Shown: positions 52,268 to 61,633, counted from the stretch's first letter. The stretch: 64,000 nucleotides of DNA from Tenacibaculum sp. 1_MG-2023 (GCF_030547425.1 NZ_JAUORH010000008.1:62001-126000), one strand, 5' to 3'. A program made the numbers and translations. The notes: generated by a model not told the origin, from the sequence alone.

Positions 52268-53425
52268 ATGAATTTCACAAAAAAAAGCCTAGTCTTAGTT
52301 GCTTTTTCTTTTGTTACAGTTATGTTTTCACAAGAAAAGCCTGAGGTTAAAATTGGCGGAGCACTACGATTTAACTATAACCTATCTTCTTGGAAAGACG
52401 GTCAAAAAAAGCGTGGAGGCGATTTCGGCTTCGACGTCTTTAGAATTAACGCTAAAGCAAAATACAAAGGAATAAAGCTAAATGCTGAATATCGCTTTTA
52501 CTCACAAAGTTTTGGAGGCGGTATGCTAAAACAAGGATGGTTAGGGTACGACTTTAACGAAAAAGACAATATTCAATTAGGATTAACACAAGTGCCTTTT
52601 GGTATTACTCAATACAATTCTCATAGTTGGTTTTTTGGTATTAATTATTATTTAGGACTAGAAGACGACCATGATATGGGAGTAAAATTTACCCATAAAG
52701 GAGAGAAATGGGAATATGCCTTGGCTTTTTTTAAAAATGCTGAAGAACTTAATTTCGGAAGCAACTCTAATGTTTCTAATAGCCGATACTCTTACGATGT
52801 TGCCTCTATAGACATTGATGGAGATGGAAACCTTGATTTAAGATATAAGGAAACAAACCAATTAAATGGTAAAGTAATTTATCATTTCGGAAGTAAAAAC
52901 ACACAGCACCAAATAGGGTTTTCTGCTCAATATGGAGGGCTTTATAATTTAGATACTGAAGATACTTCAAGTCACCATGCTTTTGCCTTACATTACCAAT
53001 TAAACGTAAAAAACTTTGATTTAAAAGCACAAGTATCTACTTACAAGTACAATACTAAAAACACTACCTATAGCGATCTTATCGCTTTAACTGCCTATGG
53101 AGCTCCTTACCTTACCGCTACAGAAGCAACAACGTATACTTTAGGTGCTGCTTATACTTTTCCTGTAAAATGGAAACCTATCTCTAGCATACAAGTATAT
53201 AATGATTTTGGTTACATGGATAAAGCAGCTGAAAACTTTGAAGACAGTTTAATGAATGTATTTGGTTTCTTAGTAACAGCTGGTAATGTGTATACTTATA
53301 TAGATTTTGCCGCGGGAAAAGACCATCCTTGGTTAGGCCCAGTGTGGACAAATGCTTTAGCCAACGGAACACCTAATGCTGATTGGGACATGAGGTTTAA
53401 CATAAATATCGGATACTATTTTTAA
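52268..53425 (+). CDS. Outer-membrane porin, OprO/P-like
   Basis: Predicted 16-strand-type outer-membrane porin of 385 residues. The signal peptide (about 1-21, ending MFSQ) is followed by VKIGGALRFNYN, repeated strand motifs, and a terminal MRFNINIGYYF strand with the expected last Phe. The layout resembles phosphate-selective porins, but specificity here is inferred only as small solutes. It is followed by a BCCT transporter gene after 28 bases, so it probably serves that uptake system. Confidence 0.82.
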   Translation: MNFTKKSLVLVAFSFVTVMFSQEKPEVKIGGALRFNYNLSSWKDGQKKRGGDFGFDVFRINAKAKYKGIKLNAEYRFYSQSFGGGMLKQGWLGYDFNEKDNIQLGLTQVPFGITQYNSHSWFFGINYYLGLEDDHDMGVKFTHKGEKWEYALAFFKNAEELNFGSNSNVSNSRYSYDVASIDIDGDGNLDLRYKETNQLNGKVIYHFGSKNTQHQIGFSAQYGGLYNLDTEDTSSHHAFALHYQLNVKNFDLKAQVSTYKYNTKNTTYSDLIALTAYGAPYLTATEATTYTLGAAYTFPVKWKPISSIQVYNDFGYMDKAAENFEDSLMNVFGFLVTAGNVYTYIDFAAGKDHPWLGPVWTNALANGTPNADWDMRFNINIGYYF

Positions 53426-53453
53426 TAGAATACATAGCACAAAACATTAACAC

Positions 53454-55070
53454 ATGAAGAAAGCAAAAAAAATAATTAGAAGTGACGAGCGAAAATCAAT
53501 CTTTGGACTCGAAGTTAACGGACCTGTATTCTTCACTTCTTCAATAGTAATTATACTAAGTGTAGCTTTAACTTTACTATTTAAAGAAAGGGCACAAACA
53601 TATTTTGATACAGCACAAAATTTCATAGCAAACAAAACTGGTTGGTTATTTATTTTAGCCGTAAACATTTTTGTTGCCTTTATGCTTTACTTAGCCTTTA
53701 GTAAATATGGAACTTTACGTATTGGAGGCGCAAAGGCGAAACCAGAATTCTCAACTACCTCATGGTTTTCAATGCTTTTTAGTGCTGGTATGGGAATTGG
53801 TTTACTTTTTTGGAGTATTGCTGAACCTGTTTATCATTTATCTTCACCTCCTATGGCTGACCCAAATACTGCCGCTGCTGCTAAAGAAGCTATGAACGTT
53901 ACTTTTTTACACTGGGGGTTACATGCTTGGGGTATTTATGCCTTAGTAGGTTTATCGTTAGCGTATTTTACGTACTCTAGAGGACTTCCTTTAACAATTC
54001 GTTCTGTTTTTTATCCTTTTTTAGGAGATAGGATTTACGGTAGAATTGGTGATATTATAGATATTTTTGCTGTTTTGGCTACTGTTTTTGGATTAGCAAC
54101 TTCTCTTGGACTGGGTGTTAAGCAAGTTGCTGCTGGTTTAGAACATGTTTTTGGTTTAGACTCAGGAATTTCACTACAAATATGGTTAATTGTCGGAATT
54201 ACGTTAATTGCCACCATTTCTGTAGTTTCAGGAGTTGACAAAGGAGTAAAGTTCTTAAGTGAAATGAATATGCGTATTGCTGTACTTCTATTGCTCGCTG
54301 TGGTAATTTTAGGGCCTACTATTTTCATCTTAAAGTCCTTTGTACAAAATACAGGTAGTTATGTAAATGATTTGGTAAGCCTTTCTACTTGGGCAGAAGC
54401 CTATTCTGGAACAGAATGGCAAAACTCATGGACTATTTTTTATTGGGGATGGTGGATTGCATGGTCTCCTTTTGTAGGTATGTTTATCGCCCGTGTTTCT
54501 AAAGGGAGAACTATTAGAGAGTTTATTCTTGGAGTATTAATTGTTCCTACATTAATCACCTTATTCTGGATTACTGCTTTTGGAGCAACTTCTTTACACG
54601 AAATTTTAGGAGGAGACCCTACTATTGCAGATGGTGTAAACGATAATGTTGCTACTGCCCTTTTTGTGTTTTTAGAAGATTTCCCGTTTTCAATGGCTTT
54701 AAATATTATTGCAATTATACTTATTGCTAGTTTCTTTGTTACTTCTTCAGATTCTGGTTCTTTGGTAGTTGATAGCTTAACTTCTGGTGGGAAAATCGAC
54801 GCTCCTGTTGGGCAACGTATATTTTGGGCTCTTGCTGAAGGTGCTGTAGCTGCTGTATTACTATTAGGAGGTGGTTTAAAGGCACTTCAAACAGCATCTA
54901 TTGCCACAGGGCTTCCTTTTACCTTACTTTTGTTATTAATGTGTTATTCTCTTTTTAAAGGATTAAAAGAAGATTACAAAGAGCATCTTAAACGCTTAAA
55001 TCAAAAAGAGAAGGAAGAATACCAAGAAACTGTAAAAAGATTAATAGATTCGAAAAAACAAAAACCTTAA
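53454..55070 (+). CDS. BCCT-family betaine/carnitine/choline transporter
   Basis: Inner-membrane importer of quaternary ammonium osmoprotectants, 538 residues with 12 helices. FSAGMGIGLLFWSIAEPVYH (from about 109) is the family sodium/substrate segment, and WTIFYWGWWIAWSPFVGMFI is the aromatic substrate box. TSSDSGSLVVDSLTSGG is also characteristic. The C-terminal tail is charged, as in osmosensing members. It lies between the porin and universal stress genes, probably one operon. Confidence 0.94.
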   Translation: MKKAKKIIRSDERKSIFGLEVNGPVFFTSSIVIILSVALTLLFKERAQTYFDTAQNFIANKTGWLFILAVNIFVAFMLYLAFSKYGTLRIGGAKAKPEFSTTSWFSMLFSAGMGIGLLFWSIAEPVYHLSSPPMADPNTAAAAKEAMNVTFLHWGLHAWGIYALVGLSLAYFTYSRGLPLTIRSVFYPFLGDRIYGRIGDIIDIFAVLATVFGLATSLGLGVKQVAAGLEHVFGLDSGISLQIWLIVGITLIATISVVSGVDKGVKFLSEMNMRIAVLLLLAVVILGPTIFILKSFVQNTGSYVNDLVSLSTWAEAYSGTEWQNSWTIFYWGWWIAWSPFVGMFIARVSKGRTIREFILGVLIVPTLITLFWITAFGATSLHEILGGDPTIADGVNDNVATALFVFLEDFPFSMALNIIAIILIASFFVTSSDSGSLVVDSLTSGGKIDAPVGQRIFWALAEGAVAAVLLLGGGLKALQTASIATGLPFTLLLLLMCYSLFKGLKEDYKEHLKRLNQKEKEEYQETVKRLIDSKKQKP

Positions 55071-55073
55071 ATT

Positions 55074-55940
55074 ATGAAAATTAAAAATATACTAGTAGCC
55101 TTAGACCTTTCTGAACTAGATGTTACACTTATTAAATACTGTAGCATGCTTGCAAAAAATCATGAAACAGAAAATGTATATTTTATTCATAATGTAAAAA
55201 AGTATGAAATAAGTAATTTATTTTCTGAACAGTTAGAAAACATAAGCATTGAAGATATTATTGAAGAAGAGTTAGACAATAGCATTAGTAAACATTTTGA
55301 TGCTGATTGTAATTATGAATTATTAGTTTCTGATGATGCTTATACAGAAAGCTTAATCAGCTATGTAGCCAATAAATACCATGCTAACCTTATCGTTTTA
55401 GGGAATAAAAACACCTACAAAGGATCTGGATCGGTTTCAGGAAAACTATTACGAATGGCAAAATGTAATATTCTTTCCATTCCTAAGGAAGCAAACTTAA
55501 ATCCTGAAAATCTTATGGTCGCAACCGATTTTTCTTCAGCTTCTCTTAAAGCTTTTAACACTGCTTCATCTATTAACAAAAAGAAAGAATCTGTTTTGAA
55601 AATATTAAATGTTTTTAAAATACCTCAATTGTTTTTCCCATATATCAAAGTAGATAAGGCTCGTGAGAAAGTAGAAAAACATGTTGGGTTACAGTTTAAA
55701 AAGTTACTTAATAAAGTAAAAGCTTCAAATGTAGAAACTTTAAAGGCTTCAGCTGGTGATGACAGTATTCCTGAAAAAATAAGGGCTGTTGCAGAGAAAG
55801 AAAAAACTGATATTTTATTTGTAGCAGATAAAGGGCACAATAACTTTACTTCTCTTTTAGTAGGAAGTGTTACTGAAGAGTTATTTACTCATGATTTACA
55901 TGTTCCTTTGTGGGTAGTAAAGCGCTACATTGCTTCATAA
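55074..55940 (+). CDS. Tandem universal stress protein
   Basis: Cytoplasmic protein of 288 residues with two UspA domains. The first ends about residue 140 with ANLIVLGNKN and LSIPKEA; the second starts NLMVATDFSSASLKAF. The second domain has a nucleotide-binding-type loop (GSVTEELF). It starts three bases after the BCCT stop, so it may tune or protect the transporter under osmotic or energy stress. A terminator follows. Confidence 0.9.
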   Translation: MKIKNILVALDLSELDVTLIKYCSMLAKNHETENVYFIHNVKKYEISNLFSEQLENISIEDIIEEELDNSISKHFDADCNYELLVSDDAYTESLISYVANKYHANLIVLGNKNTYKGSGSVSGKLLRMAKCNILSIPKEANLNPENLMVATDFSSASLKAFNTASSINKKKESVLKILNVFKIPQLFFPYIKVDKAREKVEKHVGLQFKKLLNKVKASNVETLKASAGDDSIPEKIRAVAEKEKTDILFVADKGHNNFTSLLVGSVTEELFTHDLHVPLWVVKRYIAS

Positions 55941-55949
55941 ATAATTTAT

Positions 55950-55982
55950 AAAAAACGGAGTTGAATATCAGCTCCGTTTTTT
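55950..55982 (+). terminator. Terminator of the porin-BCCT-USP operon
   Basis: Stem AAAACGGAG/CTCCGTTTT with a short extension, followed by a T-run. It starts 10 bases after the stop at 55940. Confidence 0.8.
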
Positions 55983-56018
55983 ATCTCCTATTCATTGGTT
56001 TAATCTTTTTATTTCAAT

Positions 56019-56105
56019 TTAAAAAGGAACAATTCCATAGGCTTCATTCAACAAAAACATACCTAATAAGAATAATAACAAGTAAGCTCCCTGTATAAAT
56101 TTCAT
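56019..56105 (-). CDS. Candidate 28-residue membrane microprotein
   Basis: Short ORF from ATG at 56105 to TAA, 28 residues. It is one hydrophobic helix (GAYLLLFLLGMFLLNEAYG) with a Lys and Gln near the N-terminus. It lies 31 bases downstream of the 85-residue membrane protein gene on the same strand, so the two may be cotranscribed. It has no recognised homologue. Tiny single-helix proteins often regulate membrane complexes, but no such role can be shown here. Confidence 0.4.
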   Translation of the reverse strand: MKFIQGAYLLLFLLGMFLLNEAYGIVPF

Positions 56106-56136
56106 ATTACTTTGTTTTAGTAATTTAATTGTTTGT

Positions 56137-56394
56137 TTAGAAAAAAAAACCCTTGATTAAAGCTAACCAACCAAACAGAGTCACCAACAGTTTACTATTT
56201 GCTTCCCATATATTATGAGCCAACACATTAAGTAACCCTATTATAATTGCAAAGAGCGAGAGAATAATTAAAAACCGCGCATCTTGCAAATTATCTACTA
56301 TTTGTTTTATTCTTTTAGGATTAAAGCTTAACACAAAGAAGAAAATAATACAGTACCATCCCCAAAACTTTAGTAAAAAGGCTGATATATCCAT
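56137..56394 (-). CDS. Small membrane protein
   Basis: Unknown function, 85 residues with three hydrophobic segments (about 5-24, 40-60, 67-85). A -7 element (TATCTTTG) lies 23 bases upstream on the same strand, which supports a real gene. Possibly followed in the same transcript by the 28-residue ORF. Confidence 0.6.
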   Translation of the reverse strand: MDISAFLLKFWGWYCIIFFFVLSFNPKRIKQIVDNLQDARFLIILSLFAIIIGLLNVLAHNIWEANSKLLVTLFGWLALIKGFFF

Positions 56395-56417
56395 AACTTA
56401 TTAATTTACACTCTACT

Positions 56418-56425
56418 CAAAGATA
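56418..56425 (-). promoter_or_regulatory. -7 promoter element for the 56137-56394 gene
   Basis: Reads TATCTTTG on the minus strand, matching TAnnTTTG. Confidence 0.5.
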
Positions 56426-56594
56426 CGAACATAACACATTGACTATCATAATTATTATCATAAAAACCAAACAAACAATAACATTTTATGGTAGTTACTC
56501 CTGAAAAACACTACTTTTTTCTGGGTGTTTTTTCTCTTTATTTTTATTCATAAAGCATTAAATTTACTTACTTAAAAATTAATCTAACTATCTA

Positions 56595-57056
56595 ATGAAA
56601 AACAACAAACCCTTCTTTATTTTAGTGTTTATTACTGCTTTTCTTTCTTCTTGCAGTATTCTTAAAACAGCCCCTTACGACCAATACTCATTTCAAAAAA
56701 CTATTGAAATAAAAATAGATGCTAATCAGCTTATCGAAAAAGCTGAAAGCTCTTACCAAGAAAATATTACCGAAATTGAAAAATTACATAATGAAATTGC
56801 TAAAATTGTTGAATACGAAAAATACAAACCCAACAATGAGATAACCTATAAAATGTGGTTATTATTAGCCAACCAAGACAAAAACTTACTTGCAGGTTTT
56901 TTAAAACGATGGAAAGAAAAAAATAAACTTTCACCCTTTTTTATCACGGAAGCTAAAGGGCAAATAACTGAGGCATTTAATCTGTTACTTGAATACGAAA
57001 GCAAAAAAGAACCTGCCACAAAAAACAAATTACTAGAACTTCTTTCAAACAATTAA
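56595..57056 (+). CDS. Hypothetical lipoprotein, first of a two-gene unit
   Basis: Unknown function, 153 residues. The signal peptide ends at LSSC (Cys about 20). The mature part is helical and charged and contains no known domain. The next gene starts six bases later. The pair converge on a patatin-like gene across a shared terminator. Confidence 0.68.
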   Translation: MKNNKPFFILVFITAFLSSCSILKTAPYDQYSFQKTIEIKIDANQLIEKAESSYQENITEIEKLHNEIAKIVEYEKYKPNNEITYKMWLLLANQDKNLLAGFLKRWKEKNKLSPFFITEAKGQITEAFNLLLEYESKKEPATKNKLLELLSNN

Positions 57057-57062
57057 TACGCT

Positions 57063-57386
57063 ATGGATTTCGAAAAAATATTACAAGAATTAAAAAAATC
57101 ACTAATCTCTTTATTTAGTGATAAGTTTAGTGAGTTTTCACAAGAATCTAAAAAAGACATTGAACTATTCTTGAATGATTCAAAAGACAAACTAGAAAGA
57201 TGGACGTCTTTATTAGCGCAAGGAAAACTTACCGCAGAAGATTTTGAATGGTTAGTAAAAAGCCAGAAGGATTTATTTCAAATGAAGGCTTTACAAGCTG
57301 CTGGTATTTCAAAAATAAGCTTAGGTCATTTTAAAAATAAAGTTCTTAATACTATCGTAAGTACAATAAAAACTTTAATTTTTTAA
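57063..57386 (+). CDS. Small helical protein, second of a two-gene unit
   Basis: Unknown function, 107 residues, no signal peptide. The sequence is amphipathic and helical (KKSLISLFSDKFSEFSQES), with no visible catalytic residues. It is cotranscribed with the lipoprotein six bases upstream. Confidence 0.65.
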   Translation: MDFEKILQELKKSLISLFSDKFSEFSQESKKDIELFLNDSKDKLERWTSLLAQGKLTAEDFEWLVKSQKDLFQMKALQAAGISKISLGHFKNKVLNTIVSTIKTLIF

Positions 57387-57390
57387 AACT

Positions 57391-57425
57391 AAAAAACGAT
57401 GAATATTTACCCTTTCATCGTTTTT
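57391..57425. terminator. Bidirectional terminator between the helical protein and patatin genes
   Basis: Arms AAAAACGATGAA/TTCATCGTTTTT with T-runs on both sides. One arm overlaps the last codons of the patatin gene. Confidence 0.8.
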
Positions 57426-58951
57426 AATTTTTCTTGACGCTCCTCTACTAAAAAATGGGGATTTTCTTGAAACTTCTCCCAAAGAGATAATAATTCTTTA
57501 AAAATTAGCATTTCAGTAGCTCTGTCACCATATTGAATAATTAGATATGATAACAAATTATAACAAGCAGTATACTCTCCACATGCAATAACACTGTTTA
57601 ACATACCATTTGCCTTATCTTTTTTCGTGAACCATAGAGTTGTACCAAACGATGCGCTTTTATTTGAATTTTTAATAATTGCTTCGCTTATGTCTCCTGT
57701 ATATTTCTTTATTTCCTCCCAACCTCTCTCGTTCTCTGGTCGGGTTGTTTGATTTCCTGAAGCATCTTTACATCGTAGCTCATACACTGTAGATGTAATT
57801 ATTTTATTAGGGAAAGTACTGTAAATAGCATTTGCATGTTGCCTTCTATCGTTCTTAAGAAAAACTACACTTGCCATACGAACTAAAGATTTTGCCCTAT
57901 TAAGTATATAAAAACCAACTCTCCTTGGCGGTAAATATAACCTTTGATCTACACCTGTTTCATTTTGCATTAATTTAGATAATGAAAAAAACAGAAAGTG
58001 AATAAACACCAAAAAAGCTAATACTACAACACTTACTGTGTACCAAACCATCATCTTTTGTACTCCAAAAAACACGGTAACTATCAACATAAACAATAAG
58101 GTAAAAGCGCTGGACACATAGGACACATACTTACTAAACCAAGAATCAGAAGCAAATTTAAAACCCTCTCCTGGATATGGCGATGAAACGTCACACAAAA
58201 AATATAAATCATGAAGTTCAGGTTTTCCTTCACATTGATTTTGCGCTTCAGACACAAAAACAGAAGCACCTTGATTATCTACAATACCTCCATCCATCAA
58301 TCCTATTTCCTCTAAATCATTATGCTTCGGAGTAAAATCGTACGGAAAACCTATAGGCTCAAATCCTCCTGGAAATGCTGTAGAAGCAGCAATTACATCT
58401 CCTAATTTTATATCATAAATAACCCCTTTATATTTGCTATGCGCTTTTCCATTTCCAAATCTTTTTTGATTTCCTTTTATATTTTGAAATCTAAACTGAT
58501 GCGTACTATCAAAATCTGTAGCATTAAAAATCACCCTTTCTAAATGTGTTTTTCCTTTGCTAATTGCATCTTGAACCTCTCCTAAAGTTGCATTATTTGT
58601 TAACTTATTATACTCTATAGCAAACGCGTTAATTGGGTTCTTTCGTTTATGCTTATTTTCTGGTTGATTCCAGATTAAAGGCGATCTTAAATGACTTAAT
58701 GCATTATTGGTTAATTCATCTTTAGCCAACCATGTATAATACTCATTAAAGAAAGTTTGGAAATCTTTCTCTTCAAATTGAGATTGTGCATATTTAACCC
58801 CAGTAATTGTTCCTCCAGAAACGGTAGAAATTGCTTTTACATTTTCTAGTAAACCTACTTTTTCTAGTAAAGATAATGTTCCTAAAGAAAAACAAGCTGC
58901 TCTATATCCCCCTCCAGAAAAACATAAGGCAATAGACTTAAATAGCTCCAT
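57407..58951 (-). CDS. Patatin-like phospholipase family protein with central membrane helices
   Basis: Predicted lipid acyl hydrolase of 514 residues. The oxyanion loop GGGYR is at 13-17. The nucleophile Ser45 lies in TVSGG rather than GxSxG, a variant seen in related proteins, and the dyad Asp is in MDGGIVDNQG. Two hydrophobic helices follow at about 270-330, so it is probably membrane-bound. The rest is soluble. It is downstream of ribE by 29 bases. Confidence 0.85.
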   Translation of the reverse strand: MELFKSIALCFSGGGYRAACFSLGTLSLLEKVGLLENVKAISTVSGGTITGVKYAQSQFEEKDFQTFFNEYYTWLAKDELTNNALSHLRSPLIWNQPENKHKRKNPINAFAIEYNKLTNNATLGEVQDAISKGKTHLERVIFNATDFDSTHQFRFQNIKGNQKRFGNGKAHSKYKGVIYDIKLGDVIAASTAFPGGFEPIGFPYDFTPKHNDLEEIGLMDGGIVDNQGASVFVSEAQNQCEGKPELHDLYFLCDVSSPYPGEGFKFASDSWFSKYVSYVSSAFTLLFMLIVTVFFGVQKMMVWYTVSVVVLAFLVFIHFLFFSLSKLMQNETGVDQRLYLPPRRVGFYILNRAKSLVRMASVVFLKNDRRQHANAIYSTFPNKIITSTVYELRCKDASGNQTTRPENERGWEEIKKYTGDISEAIIKNSNKSASFGTTLWFTKKDKANGMLNSVIACGEYTACYNLLSYLIIQYGDRATEMLIFKELLSLWEKFQENPHFLVEERQEKLKTMKG

Positions 58952-58980
58952 GGTTTTCGTGCAATTTTTATAATTTTATC

Positions 58981-59571
58981 TTACCCTCTTAAAGCATGTA
59001 GTCTAGCCACGTATTTTCCAATTACATCAAACTCTAAATTCACTTTGGTACCTATTTTAAAGTTTTTAAAGGTTGTATGCTCGTAAGTGTATGGAATAAT
59101 AGCCACACTAAACTCATCCTTTTTAGAGTTTACCACCGTTAAGCTTACACCGTTTATAGTAATTGAACCTTTTTCAATAGTGATATTTGTTCCATCAAAA
59201 TCATATGAAAAAGTAAAAACTGTACTCCCTTCGGCATCTTCTATATTTTTACAAACTCCCGTTCCATCTACATGCCCTTGTACTATGTGCCCATCTAATC
59301 GAGCCCCTAACTTCATTGCTCTTTCAAGGTTTATCTCATCTCCTACCTTTAAATCACCTATATTCGTTTTATCTAGTGTTTCTTTTATAGCTGTAACCGT
59401 GTATTCATCCTTATCAATTGCCACAACTGTTAAGCAAACACCATTGTGTGCTACGCTCTGATCTATTTTTAATTCATTGGTTATTGTACTTCTTATTGTA
59501 AGGTGTAAATTCTCTTTTTCACGCTCAATCCCTTTTACAATTCCAAGAGTTTCTATTATTCCGGTAAACAT
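58981..59571 (-). CDS. ribE: Riboflavin synthase, alpha subunit
   Basis: Converts two 6,7-dimethyl-8-ribityllumazines into riboflavin. The protein has 196 residues with two similar halves. MFTGIIETLG at the start and VAHNGVCLTVV and GSITINGVSLTVV in the two halves are the family pattern. HIVQGHVDGTG is also typical. It has a promoter element shared in a divergent gap with pdxA. Confidence 0.95.
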   Translation of the reverse strand: MFTGIIETLGIVKGIEREKENLHLTIRSTITNELKIDQSVAHNGVCLTVVAIDKDEYTVTAIKETLDKTNIGDLKVGDEINLERAMKLGARLDGHIVQGHVDGTGVCKNIEDAEGSTVFTFSYDFDGTNITIEKGSITINGVSLTVVNSKKDEFSVAIIPYTYEHTTFKNFKIGTKVNLEFDVIGKYVARLHALRG

Positions 59572-59587
59572 TCTATAAAAATTTAGT

Positions 59588-59595
59588 TACTTTTG
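59588..59595 (+). promoter_or_regulatory. -7 promoter element for pdxA
   Basis: TACTTTTG matches TAnnTTTG, 39 bases before the pdxA ATG, in the divergent ribE-pdxA gap. Confidence 0.45.
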
Positions 59596-59602
59596 TTAGC
59601 AT

Positions 59603-59610
59603 CAAAAATA
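59603..59610 (-). promoter_or_regulatory. -7 promoter element for ribE
   Basis: Reads TATTTTTG on the minus strand, 31 bases before the ribE ATG. Confidence 0.4.
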
Positions 59611-59634
59611 CAACTTTACCTACGAAAGTAAACT

Positions 59635-60669
59635 ATGGATAAAGCAAACAAAATTATTGTCGGAATTTCGGTTGGGGACATCAATGGAATTGGTATCGAA
59701 ATTATTTTAAAGACATTTGAAGACAAACGAATGCTTGATTTTTGCACTCCAGTTTTATTTGCTTCAAACAAATTGATTTCATATCATAAAAAGACGTTAA
59801 GACTTAATACCAGTATTCATGGAATTACTTCTTTAGATAAACTTGTGCATGGTAAAGTTAATTTATTAAACAGTTGGAAAGAAGAGGTTAAGGTAGACTT
59901 AGGTAAAACTACTGAAGAAGGTGGTAAATTTGCCTTGAAATCATTACAAGCAGCTGTTGGGGCTTTAAAAAAGAATCAAATAGATCTTATTGTTACAGCT
60001 CCTATTAACAAAGAAAATATTCAATCTGAAGAATTTAAGTTCCCTGGGCATACAGAATACCTAGAAGAAAACTTTGATGGAAGAAGTTTAATGATTTTAA
60101 TGACAAATGAATTACGTATTGGTTTAATAACTGGTCATATTCCTATTTCAAAAGTAGCTGAAACGATTACACCTGAGCTTATAAAATCTAAAATTGAAAT
60201 CATGTACAACTCTTTAAAACAAGATTTTAACATTAGCAAACCTAAAATAGCTGTACTAGGGCTAAATCCACATTGTGGCGACAATGGAATTATTGGTACT
60301 GAAGATGACGAAATTATTCGCCCTACTATCACTGAAATTAAAGAGACTGGTAAATTAGTTTTGGGTCCGTATGCAGCCGATGGCTTTTTCGGTTCAAAAA
60401 CCTACGAGCAATTTGATGGAATTTTAGCTATGTATCACGACCAAGGATTAGCTCCTTTTAAAGCTTTATCGTTTGGAAATGGTGTAAACTTCACCGCTGG
60501 ATTGAGTAAAGTAAGAACCTCTCCAGACCATGGAACTGGATTTGATATTGCAGGTAAAAACAAAGCCAACCCTACATCTTTTAAAGAAGCCTTATTTACC
60601 TCACTACAAATATTTAAAAACAGAAAAGAGTATCAAGAACTTACAAAAAACGCATTAAAAGCAAAATAG
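59635..60669 (+). CDS. pdxA: 4-hydroxythreonine-4-phosphate dehydrogenase
   Basis: Oxidises 4-phosphohydroxythreonine in pyridoxal phosphate synthesis. The protein has 344 residues. GDINGIGIEI near the N-terminus, APINKENIQ, FPGHTEYL (metal His), LGLNPHCGDNG and YHDQGLAPFKAL are typical of the family. Metal ligands fit the known His residues. It is divergent from ribE and followed by the DUF177-rpmF unit. Confidence 0.95.
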   Translation: MDKANKIIVGISVGDINGIGIEIILKTFEDKRMLDFCTPVLFASNKLISYHKKTLRLNTSIHGITSLDKLVHGKVNLLNSWKEEVKVDLGKTTEEGGKFALKSLQAAVGALKKNQIDLIVTAPINKENIQSEEFKFPGHTEYLEENFDGRSLMILMTNELRIGLITGHIPISKVAETITPELIKSKIEIMYNSLKQDFNISKPKIAVLGLNPHCGDNGIIGTEDDEIIRPTITEIKETGKLVLGPYAADGFFGSKTYEQFDGILAMYHDQGLAPFKALSFGNGVNFTAGLSKVRTSPDHGTGFDIAGKNKANPTSFKEALFTSLQIFKNRKEYQELTKNALKAK

Positions 60670-60712
60670 TTCATTTTTTTTACTCAAAATATAAAAGTAA
60701 AAACATTTTTTA

Positions 60713-60720
60713 TATCTTTG
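60713..60720 (+). promoter_or_regulatory. -7 promoter element for the DUF177-rpmF unit
   Basis: TATCTTTG matches TAnnTTTG, 23 bases before the DUF177 ATG. Confidence 0.5.
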
Positions 60721-60743
60721 CACGCTCAAATTGATAGTTGTAG

Positions 60744-61280
60744 ATGAAAGACTTAAAAGAATTCAACATACCTTTTGTAGGTTTAAAAGAAGGAAGTCAT
60801 TTGTTTGAATATCAAATTGGCAAAACGTTCTTTGAAGCATTTCAGTTTGACGAGTTTAACAGCGCCAACGTAAAAGCGGATATTACATTTACTAAAAAAA
60901 GCACTTTAATAGAGCTTGCTTTTAATATAAGCGGAACGGTTAACGTTCCTTGTGATATTACTAATGAGTTATTTGACTTACCCATTAATGGTAATTTAGA
61001 TTTGGTTGTTAAGTTTGGACATGAATTTAATGATGAACACGATGAAATTTTGATTCTTCCACATGAAGCTTATCAAGTAAATGTAGCTCAATACATTTAT
61101 GAATTAATCGTATTATCAACACCGAGCAAAAGAGTACATCCAAATGTTGCTGATGGCACTATGCAATCGGATGCTTTAAGGAAATTAGAAGAATTAAGAA
61201 TAAACGAAGAAAAAACTGTTGAGGAAGAATCAACAGATCCTAGATGGGATAAATTAAAGGATTTACTAACAGATAAATAA
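60744..61280 (+). CDS. DUF177 (YceD) family protein
   Basis: Function in large-subunit rRNA processing is known for plant and bacterial relatives. The protein has 178 residues. [22 protein letters not shown] is the conserved region; the cysteine is kept, but the usual second cysteine is not. The position directly upstream of rpmF (8 bases) is the classic arrangement and supports the call. Confidence 0.88.
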   Translation: MKDLKEFNIPFVGLKEGSHLFEYQIGKTFFEAFQFDEFNSANVKADITFTKKSTLIELAFNISGTVNVPCDITNELFDLPINGNLDLVVKFGHEFNDEHDEILILPHEAYQVNVAQYIYELIVLSTPSKRVHPNVADGTMQSDALRKLEELRINEEKTVEEESTDPRWDKLKDLLTDK

Positions 61281-61288
61281 GACATAAA

Positions 61289-61483
61289 ATGGCACATCCA
61301 AAGAGAAAAATATCTAAAACTAGAAGAGATAAAAGAAGAACTCATTATAAAGCTTCTGTACCTCAAATAGCTGTTGATCCTACAACTGGAGAAGCTCATT
61401 TATACCACAGAGCTCACTGGCATGAAGGAAAACTTTATTACAGAGGTCAAGTAGTATTAGAAAGTGCTGCTGCTGAGGCTTAA
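61289..61483 (+). CDS. rpmF: 50S ribosomal protein L32
   Basis: Large-subunit protein of 64 residues. The opening [18 protein letters not shown] is diagnostic. The cysteines of zinc-binding L32 forms are absent, so this is the zinc-independent form. It is cotranscribed with the DUF177 gene and closed by a terminator before fabH. Confidence 0.96.
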   Translation: MAHPKRKISKTRRDKRRTHYKASVPQIAVDPTTGEAHLYHRAHWHEGKLYYRGQVVLESAAAEA

Positions 61484-61501
61484 AAACTAGTTTAAAAAAT
61501 T

Positions 61502-61530
61502 AAAAAACCCTCTACTTTGAGGGTTTTTTT
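61502..61530 (+). terminator. Terminator after rpmF
   Basis: Eleven-base arms AAAAAACCCTC/GAGGGTTTTTT, a six-base loop, then a T-run. Confidence 0.9.
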
Positions 61531-61633
61531 ATGTTTTTACATCAAAAGATGCTCTTTTTGGTGTTTTTTTCTATAAAAAAGTGAAATAATTTTCATTACT
61601 TTGAAAACTCGTTTTACTACAAAACAAACAACT

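Noticed and set aside
59572-59634. FMN riboswitch upstream of ribE
   Set aside because: The divergent gap is 63 bases, too short for the element, and its conserved loops are not present.
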